This document shows positions 6,772 through 11,239 of a stretch of 11,239 bases of DNA, piece by piece. Positions within the stretch are counted from its first letter, which is position 1, and each line of letters starts with the position of its first letter. The notes under the pieces were generated by a model. That model had not been told where the DNA came from. It did not search any database and saw only the letters and a list, made by a program, of their open reading frames with translations. Where the stretch lies: contig JAJRVH010000033.1 in NCBI GenBank assembly GCA_021545625.1, positions 1 through 11,239 on the forward strand, given 5' to 3'. The DNA comes from Zetaproteobacteria bacterium. Lineage in GTDB: Bacteria > Pseudomonadota > Zetaproteobacteria > Mariprofundales > Mariprofundaceae. The translations under genes and the position numbers were made by a program.

Positions 6772-7251
6772 ATGGACCCGCATGCCGGTCCGGAGGCCTT
6801 TTCCGAATCGATTCCCGAACATTTCCGTTTGCCCCTGATTTCCCTGGATATCGGCATGAAGCGCATCGGCGTTGCGGTTTGCGACCGTCTGGGCCTGAGC
6901 TGCCGGGGCATCGCCTGTCTGCCGCGCCGCGACCCGGCCTGGCCGCGCATGCTGATGAAGCTGGCGGCTGAATATGGCTCGCGCGGCATCGTGGCAGGCC
7001 TGCCCAGAAACATGGATGGCACGGAAGGGCCTCAGGCCGCCGATGCGCGGGAGGCAGTGCGGGAGCTGGCCGGCGCGACGGATCTGCCGATCGTCTTTCA
7101 GGACGAGCGTCTTTCAACCTGGACCGCCAGAGAGCGTCTTTATGATATGGGCCTGAACGAGAAAAGGGTCAGGGAAAAACTCGATCAGACGGCAGCCGCC
7201 GTGATTCTGGAGGATTTTCTCGCCGCCCACCCGGAGCTGACGCATGACTGA
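6772..7251 (+). CDS. ruvX: RuvX/YqgF-family putative Holliday junction resolvase (pre-16S rRNA nuclease)
   Basis: A 159-residue RNase H-fold nuclease. In E. coli YqgF is essential and linked to 5' processing of pre-16S rRNA; the family is also annotated as a Holliday junction resolvase. Visible motifs: ISLDIGMKRIGVAV with the first catalytic Asp26, GIVAGLPRNMDGTEGPQA (the conserved GLPxxxDG segment), FQDERLSTWTA with the catalytic Glu, and KLDQTAAAVILEDFL with the last Asp. The ATG at 6772, 4 nt after the previous stop, gives about 17 residues more than E. coli RuvX before the first motif. An in-frame ATG at 6739 would start inside the upstream gene, and neither has a strong ribosome site, so the exact start is uncertain. 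It overlaps pyrR by 8 nt. A ruvX-pyrR-pyrB-pyrC order is known from other proteobacteria. Confidence 0.93.
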   Translation: MDPHAGPEAFSESIPEHFRLPLISLDIGMKRIGVAVCDRLGLSCRGIACLPRRDPAWPRMLMKLAAEYGSRGIVAGLPRNMDGTEGPQAADAREAVRELAGATDLPIVFQDERLSTWTARERLYDMGLNEKRVREKLDQTAAAVILEDFLAAHPELTHD

Positions 7252-7768
7252 GGCGATTTTCGATTCACAGGCGGTCGGGCAGGCGCTGGACCGCATGGCG
7301 CAGGCCATCCGGCAGGCGGAGGGACAGAGCGAAATCCACCTCGTCGGTATCCAGCGCGGCGGCGCCAGGGTAGCCGACGCCCTGCAGCAGCGTTTGCAGC
7401 GCATGGGATGCGCCATCCGCAGGGGCGATCTGGATATCAGTTTCTATCGCGACGATCTGGATACGATCGGTCCGAATCCGGAGGTGAGGCCCTCCGAGCT
7501 TCCTTTTGATATCAACGGCAGGGTCGTCTGGCTGGTGGACGACGTACTTTATACCGGCCGCACGATCCGTGCCGCGATGGGGGAGCTTTTCGATTACGGC
7601 CGGCCGGCCGCGATTCGTCTGGCCGTGCTTGTGGACCGGGGCGGCAGGCAGCTGCCGATTGCGGCCGATGTCACCGGCCTGGGCCATGCGGCGGACGATG
7701 GCTGTTCCGTGAAGCTGGTTTGCGGTGAGGACGGCTGGTATATCGAGCAAAGGAGGGTTGGCGCATGA
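7244..7768 (+). CDS. pyrR: PyrR bifunctional pyr operon regulator / uracil phosphoribosyltransferase
   Basis: PyrR proteins sense UMP, UTP and PRPP and in Bacillus bind pyr mRNA leaders to cause attenuation; many also make UMP from uracil and PRPP. This one has 174 residues, near the usual 180. Seen: LVGIQRGGARVAD (N-terminal conserved block), LDISFYRDDL (a hallmark of PyrR), the PRPP-binding VDDVLYTGRTIRAA (98-111, with Asp99 and Asp100) and LAVLVDRGGRQLPI. These separate it from Upp-type enzymes. It starts inside the end of ruvX (8-nt overlap) and overlaps pyrB through ATGA. Unlike the Bacillus arrangement, where pyrR is first in the operon, it is third here, and I see no Bacillus-type antiterminator ahead of it. 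It may control the operon through another RNA site, or act mainly as the enzyme. Confidence 0.96.
   Translation: MTEAIFDSQAVGQALDRMAQAIRQAEGQSEIHLVGIQRGGARVADALQQRLQRMGCAIRRGDLDISFYRDDLDTIGPNPEVRPSELPFDINGRVVWLVDDVLYTGRTIRAAMGELFDYGRPAAIRLAVLVDRGGRQLPIAADVTGLGHAADDGCSVKLVCGEDGWYIEQRRVGA
7749..7756 (+). promoter_or_regulatory. Strong Shine-Dalgarno of pyrB inside pyrR
   Basis: AAAGGAGG lies eight bases before the pyrB ATG. It is the best ribosome site in the operon and implies high translation of pyrB. Confidence 0.75.
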
Positions 7769-8697
7769 AGCAGTTCAGGCATTTGTTCGGTATTGCCGGC
7801 ATGAGCAGGGAGCAGCTCGAGTATCTGCTGAATCTGGGCGAATCCTTCATCGATGTATCGCGCCGGCCGATCAAGAAGGCGCCGACGTTGCGTGGCAAGA
7901 CAATCATCAATCTGTTTTTCGAGAATTCGACGCGGACGCGCACCAGCTTCGAGATCGCCGGCAAGCGCCTGTCCGCCGATGTGATCAATATCTCCGCCTC
8001 GACCAGCGCCACGAAGAAGGGAGAGTCGCTGCTCGATACCGGGCAGACGCTGGCGGCCATGCAGCCGCACGTGCTGGTGATCCGTCATTCGATCGCCGGG
8101 ACCTGCGAGTTTCTGGCCGAATATCTGGACAATACCTCCATCGTCAATGCCGGCGACGGCGCACATGAGCACCCGACCCAGATTCTGACCGATTTGCTGA
8201 CGCTGAGGCTGGCCGGCGGATATGAGAACAAGGTTATAACAATCGTCGGCGACATTGCCCATTCGCGCGTGGCCCGTTCCCATCTGCATGCGGCCCGGCT
8301 GATGGGCTACAGGGTCCGGCTGGTTGCGCCCAAAACCCTGCTGCCGGCTGAGGTGGAGCGCTACGGATGCGAGATCAGTCACGATTTCGATGCGGCCATT
8401 CCGGGTTCGGACGTGCTGTATATGCTGCGCGTACAGACCGAGCGGCTGACCGACAACTGTTCGTTTCCGTCGATACGCGAATACCACGAGGCATACGGCC
8501 TGAATCGCAGGCGTCTGGCCGCCGCCGGAGATGATTGTCTGGTCATGCATCCGGGGCCGATGAATCGCGGCGTTGAGATCGCCACTGACGTGGCCGATTC
8601 GGCCAGCGCCTGTATTCTGGAGCAGGTCGAGCATGGCGTGGCCATCCGCATGGCCGTGCTGACGGCCCTGTGCGGCGAAGCAGGGGGTGAGGCATGA
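7765..8697 (+). CDS. pyrB: Aspartate carbamoyltransferase catalytic subunit
   Basis: This enzyme condenses carbamoyl phosphate with aspartate to give carbamoyl-aspartate, step 2 of de novo pyrimidine synthesis, in the cytoplasm. The 310-residue length is standard. Motifs: carbamoyl-phosphate-binding FENSTRTRTSFE (52-63); the active-site loop SATKKGES (81-88), whose Lys reaches into the neighbouring subunit; VIRHSIAG; GDGAHEHPTQILTDLLTL; the aspartate-domain VGDIAHSRVARSHL; LRVQTER; and HPGPMNRGVEI (262 onward). There is no pyrI regulatory gene nearby, so an E. coli-type dodecamer with PyrI is unlikely. It could work as a free trimer or, as in Pseudomonas and Aquifex, in a complex with the dihydroorotase encoded next to it. 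The start overlaps pyrR by ATGA and the end overlaps pyrC the same way. Confidence 0.98.
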   Translation: MKQFRHLFGIAGMSREQLEYLLNLGESFIDVSRRPIKKAPTLRGKTIINLFFENSTRTRTSFEIAGKRLSADVINISASTSATKKGESLLDTGQTLAAMQPHVLVIRHSIAGTCEFLAEYLDNTSIVNAGDGAHEHPTQILTDLLTLRLAGGYENKVITIVGDIAHSRVARSHLHAARLMGYRVRLVAPKTLLPAEVERYGCEISHDFDAAIPGSDVLYMLRVQTERLTDNCSFPSIREYHEAYGLNRRRLAAAGDDCLVMHPGPMNRGVEIATDVADSASACILEQVEHGVAIRMAVLTALCGEAGGEA

Positions 8698-9974
8698 GTC
8701 TGCTGATTCGGGGGGGGCATGTGATCGATCCGGCCAACGGTATCGACGAGGTATGCGATGTGCTGGTCGAGAACGGACGGATTGCCGCCATCGGCGATGT
8801 TTCGACGGCCGATGAAGTGATCGATGCGGCCGGCTGTCATGTGTGTCCCGGCCTGATCGACATGCATGTGCATCTGCGCGAGCCGGGACAGGAATGGAAG
8901 GAGGATATCGAGTCGGGTTCACGCGCGGCAGTTGCCGGCGGCGTCACCACCTTTTGCTGCATGCCCAATACCGAGCCGCGTATGGATCATGCGGGAATCG
9001 TGTTGCAGGTGATCGAGCGAGCCAGGCAGGTCGGATTGTGCAATGTCCATCCAATCGCTGCGGTAAGCCGTAACCTGGAGGGTCGGGAGCTGACCGAGAT
9101 GCGGGAACTGGCGCGCGCCGGCGCGGTGGCCTTCTCGGACGACGGCATGCCGGTCTGGCACGCCGGCGTGATGCGCAAGGCGCTGGAATATGCCTCCAGT
9201 TTCGGCTTTCTCGTGATCCAGCATGCCGAGGAGCTGGAACTGACAAGCGGCGGCTGTATCAACGAAGGCTGGGTTTCGACCCGCCTCGGTGTCGCCGGCA
9301 TGCCGGCCGAAGGCGAGGATGCGATGATCGCCCGCGATATCATGCTGACCCGCCGGGCCGATGCGCGCTATCACGTGGCGCATATCTCGACCGCGGGAGC
9401 CGTGGAACTGGTGCGCAGGGCTCGCAGCGAGGGCCTGCAGGTGACGGCAGAGGCCGCTCCCCATCATTTCGCGATGACCGAAGAGGAGGTTATGCATTTC
9501 AATGCCGACGCCAAGATGAGCCCGCCGCTCAGGACCGAGGAGGACCGGCAGGCAGTTATCGAAGGGTTGCGGGATGGCACGATCGAGGTGATCGCCACCG
9601 ATCATGCGCCGCACCACGAGGATGACAAGCGCTGCGGCTTGTCATGTGCTGCTTTCGGCATCGTCGGGCTGGAAACGATGCTGCCCGTTTCCCTCGAGCT
9701 TGTGTCAAACAATGTTCTGACTATGTCCGGACTCATCGCCAAGATGACGTCGAACCCCGCCAGGCTGCTGGGTCTGGAAGGCGGCACCCTGAGCGAGGGG
9801 GCGGTTGCCGATATCTGCATCTTTGATGCCGGGAAGCGCTGGCGGCTGGATCGGGATCGCCTGTTCTCACGTTCGAAAAATACGCCGTGGCACGGCAAGG
9901 AGATGACGGGTCAGGTCACGCATACGATCAAAAGCGGGCGGGTCGTATTCCGGGAGGGCGTGATCGATGGCTGA
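8694..9974 (+). CDS. pyrC: Dihydroorotase, class I (metal-dependent)
   Basis: The enzyme closes carbamoyl-aspartate to dihydroorotate, step 3 of pyrimidine synthesis. The 426-residue length fits the class I amidohydrolase type (Bacillus, Aquifex), not the shorter E. coli class II. All expected catalytic features are visible: DMHVHLREPG with His58, His60 and Arg62; CCMPNTEP with Asn92; FSDDGMP with Asp149/Asp150; IQHAEE with His177; YHVAHIST with His230; and ATDHAPHH with Asp303. This contrasts with the inactive PyrC' paired with PyrB in pseudomonads, which lacks metal ligands, so it is very likely a working enzyme. The first codons include eight consecutive G (8710-8717), encoding the tail of Arg-Gly-Gly. 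It overlaps pyrB by 4 nt and pyrK by 8 nt. Hydantoinase-like paralogues share the fold, but the context supports PyrC. Confidence 0.96.
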   Translation: MSLLIRGGHVIDPANGIDEVCDVLVENGRIAAIGDVSTADEVIDAAGCHVCPGLIDMHVHLREPGQEWKEDIESGSRAAVAGGVTTFCCMPNTEPRMDHAGIVLQVIERARQVGLCNVHPIAAVSRNLEGRELTEMRELARAGAVAFSDDGMPVWHAGVMRKALEYASSFGFLVIQHAEELELTSGGCINEGWVSTRLGVAGMPAEGEDAMIARDIMLTRRADARYHVAHISTAGAVELVRRARSEGLQVTAEAAPHHFAMTEEEVMHFNADAKMSPPLRTEEDRQAVIEGLRDGTIEVIATDHAPHHEDDKRCGLSCAAFGIVGLETMLPVSLELVSNNVLTMSGLIAKMTSNPARLLGLEGGTLSEGAVADICIFDAGKRWRLDRDRLFSRSKNTPWHGKEMTGQVTHTIKSGRVVFREGVIDG

Positions 9975-10833
9975 CAGGAATACGATCTTCGAGGAACAGG
10001 CCGAAGTGCTGGCCAGTGCCCGGCACCCGGGCGACCAGTTTATTATGCGGGTGCGCGCCCCGCGCATCGCGGCGGCAGCGAGGCCTGGGCAGTTCGTGCA
10101 TCTGCGCGTATCGGAAGAGCGGGCTATGCGCCGGCCAATCTCGATCATGCTGACCGATCCGGCCCGCGGAACGGTCGACCTGCTGGTCAAGGCGATCGGC
10201 GCGGGCACGCGCCTGCTGCGGGAGCGTCGGGCGGGCGAGAGTATCGCCATGCTGGGGCCGATCGGGCGCCCCTTCGATCTTTCCGGGCGTGACAGGCGCT
10301 ATGTGCTGATCGGAGGCGGCGTGGGAATTCCGCCAATGATCTTTGCGGCGGATCGGCTGGCGGACAAGGGCGAATGCGTGGTGTTTGCCGGTTCCGAGGT
10401 CGAGTTTCCCTTTGCCCTGAAGCCGTCGACCATGTTGTTGCCGGGGGTAGGCGGCAATGCGATTCTGAGCATCGCGTCGCTGGAGGAAAGGGGAATCCCC
10501 TGCCGGCTGGCGTCGAATGCCGGGCTCTACGGCTGCTTCGACGGGCATGTGCCGGATCTGGCCGGGGCCTATCTTTCGGCCCTGGACGAGGGCGAGCGCG
10601 GGCGCTGCGTGCTGCTGTCCTGCGGCCCTCATCCGATGCTGCATGCGGTGGCTCGTCTGGGGCGCCGGCACGGGTTGCCGACCTATCTCAGTCTCGAGGA
10701 GCACATGGCCTGCGGTATCGGCGGGTGCGCCGGCTGCGTGGTCATGACCGACGAGGGCGGACAGCGGCGTTACCGGCGGGTATGTGTGGACGGACCGGTG
10801 TTCGATGCCGATGTGTTGCCGGAGTTCGCCTAG
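9967..10833 (+). CDS. pyrK: Dihydroorotate dehydrogenase electron-transfer subunit
   Basis: PyrK carries FAD and a [2Fe-2S] cluster and passes electrons from the catalytic PyrD (class 1B) to NAD+. The 288 residues are slightly longer than the about 256 of Bacillus. Seen in order: FAD domain with RPGQFVHLRV (39-48) and the flavin motif RRPISI (55-60); VKAIGAGTRLL; LGPIGRPF; the nucleotide site GGGVGIPP (116-123); SCGPHPML; and a C-terminal cluster Cys249, Cys254, Cys257 and Cys273 (CGIGGCAGC then RRVCVDGPVF), the classic PyrK iron-sulfur ligand set. The AC of start is supported by GGGAGG ahead of it within pyrC. No pyrD follows: the next gene is convergent. The catalytic subunit must lie elsewhere, or this protein serves another oxidoreductase. 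It is the last gene of the operon. Confidence 0.93.
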   Translation: MADRNTIFEEQAEVLASARHPGDQFIMRVRAPRIAAAARPGQFVHLRVSEERAMRRPISIMLTDPARGTVDLLVKAIGAGTRLLRERRAGESIAMLGPIGRPFDLSGRDRRYVLIGGGVGIPPMIFAADRLADKGECVVFAGSEVEFPFALKPSTMLLPGVGGNAILSIASLEERGIPCRLASNAGLYGCFDGHVPDLAGAYLSALDEGERGRCVLLSCGPHPMLHAVARLGRRHGLPTYLSLEEHMACGIGGCAGCVVMTDEGGQRRYRRVCVDGPVFDADVLPEFA

Positions 10834-10841
10834 GGCAGGCG

Positions 10842-11204
10842 TCAACCTCCGGCCGCCCTGGCAGGGAAGCCTTCCTGCGCCAGCAGCGTCAGGAGCTTGT
10901 CCCTGTGGTCGCCCTGAATTTCGAGCTCGCCGCCCTTGACGGCGCCGCCGGTTCCCAGTTGTCCTTTCAGCTTTTTCAGCAGTGCCTTCAGTTCCGCGGC
11001 GGAGAGGTCGAGGCCGCTGATCACGCAGACGGTTTTGCCGCCGCGCCCCTTGCTTTCGCGGCGCACCCGCACGCCCTGCTTGCCCGGTTTCTTGATATTC
11101 GTCTGTGGCGTCCTGCGCGACGCATGCCTTTTTGTCTTGCCGCGCATCGGCTTGTCGAGCGATCCGTGCTCGGTGGAGTAAACAAGTCGCCGGTCGTTGC
11201 TCAT
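10842..11204 (-). CDS. yciH: YciH/SUI1-family translation initiation factor homologue
   Basis: A 120-residue homologue of eukaryotic eIF1 (SUI1); in E. coli YciH, about 108 residues, has been reported to affect initiation fidelity and to act like a stress-linked translation inhibitor, though its role is not settled. Seen: a basic, low-complexity N-terminus (Lys/Arg-rich, about 20-50), then the SUI1 domain with VRVRRESKGRGGKTVCVISG, LDLSAAELKALLKKLK, GTGGAVKGGELEIQGDHRDKL and the terminal GFPARAAGG. These match the E. coli pattern closely. The ATG at 11204 has GAGG (minus strand, 11210-11213) five bases upstream. It is convergent with pyrK, leaving 8 nt between stops and no obvious terminator. 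In E. coli yciH follows pyrF, so a pyr neighbourhood recurs, but here the strand is opposite. Beyond its start only 35 bp remain and nothing further is seen. Confidence 0.95.
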   Translation of the reverse strand: MSNDRRLVYSTEHGSLDKPMRGKTKRHASRRTPQTNIKKPGKQGVRVRRESKGRGGKTVCVISGLDLSAAELKALLKKLKGQLGTGGAVKGGELEIQGDHRDKLLTLLAQEGFPARAAGG

Positions 11205-11239
11205 CTGATCCTCACTCTAGATCTGTACATGAATGGAAA

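Noticed and set aside
7594..8922. 442-aa open frame opposite pyrR, pyrB and pyrC
   Set aside because: Spans three certain genes in antisense, with His/Gln/Arg-rich composition; a GC-driven artefact.
10828..10840. Possible terminator at the pyrK/yciH junction (GCCTAGGGCAGGC)
   Set aside because: Four-base stem without a T-tract; too weak to call.
9928..10845. 305-aa open frame opposite pyrK
   Set aside because: Antisense to a gene with clear FAD, nucleotide and iron-sulfur motifs; no motif of its own.
1..11239. CRISPR arrays, insertion sequences, phage or defence genes, tRNAs
   Set aside because: Looked for direct repeats with regular spacers, transposase motifs and tRNA-like cloverleafs; none seen. 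The content is core metabolism.

Overview
This is a compact, GC-rich bacterial chromosomal segment, almost wholly coding, with no mobile element, CRISPR array, tRNA or rRNA that I can see. The gene families point to a Gram-negative proteobacterium: a cutA-ccdA pair, an inner-membrane-anchored AsmA/DUF748-like protein, a GluRS with the E. coli-type zinc site, PrmA, and a ruvX-pyrR-pyrB-pyrC cluster like those of several beta- and gammaproteobacteria. A PyrK-type electron-transfer subunit closes that cluster, which is uncommon in enteric-type proteobacteria. A deeper-branching group (for example Acidithiobacillia or Zetaproteobacteria) is possible, but I cannot assign a genus.

Layout from left to right. 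(1) A minus-strand pair, cutA (464-811) followed by the 5' part of a ccdA-type thiol-disulfide transporter (1-453, running off the left edge). (2) A divergent intergenic region (812-941) with a 20-bp inverted repeat and a possible sigma70-type promoter. (3) A large plus-strand gene (942-3659) for an AsmA/DUF748-like envelope protein with an OmpA-like C-terminal tail. (4) gltX (3725-5116), convergent with (5) prmA (5136-5987, minus). (6) Divergent from prmA, a tightly packed plus-strand operon: FNR-family flavoprotein (6051-6767), ruvX (6772-7251), pyrR (7244-7768), pyrB (7765-8697), pyrC (8694-9974), pyrK (9967-10833). From ruvX/pyrR onward each gene overlaps the next by 4 or 8 nt. (7) yciH (10842-11204, minus), convergent with pyrK, only 8 nt from its stop.

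Working together, the operon encodes steps 2 and 3 of de novo UMP synthesis (aspartate carbamoyltransferase and dihydroorotase), a PyrR-family regulator, and the electron-transfer subunit for step 4 (dihydroorotate to orotate). The catalytic PyrD partner of PyrK is not in the window. PyrC keeps all its metal ligands, so it reads as a working enzyme and not as the inactive PyrC' structural subunit of pseudomonads. The operon opens with a second ferredoxin-reductase-fold flavoprotein lacking a [2Fe-2S] module, and a hairpin abuts its Shine-Dalgarno sequence.

I see no convincing wholly new system. The most interesting points are the pairing of two FNR-fold flavoproteins in one pyrimidine operon, the PyrK without an adjacent PyrD, and the possible leader hairpin in an operon that carries pyrR. 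Roles come from visible motifs and known families; no database search was run.
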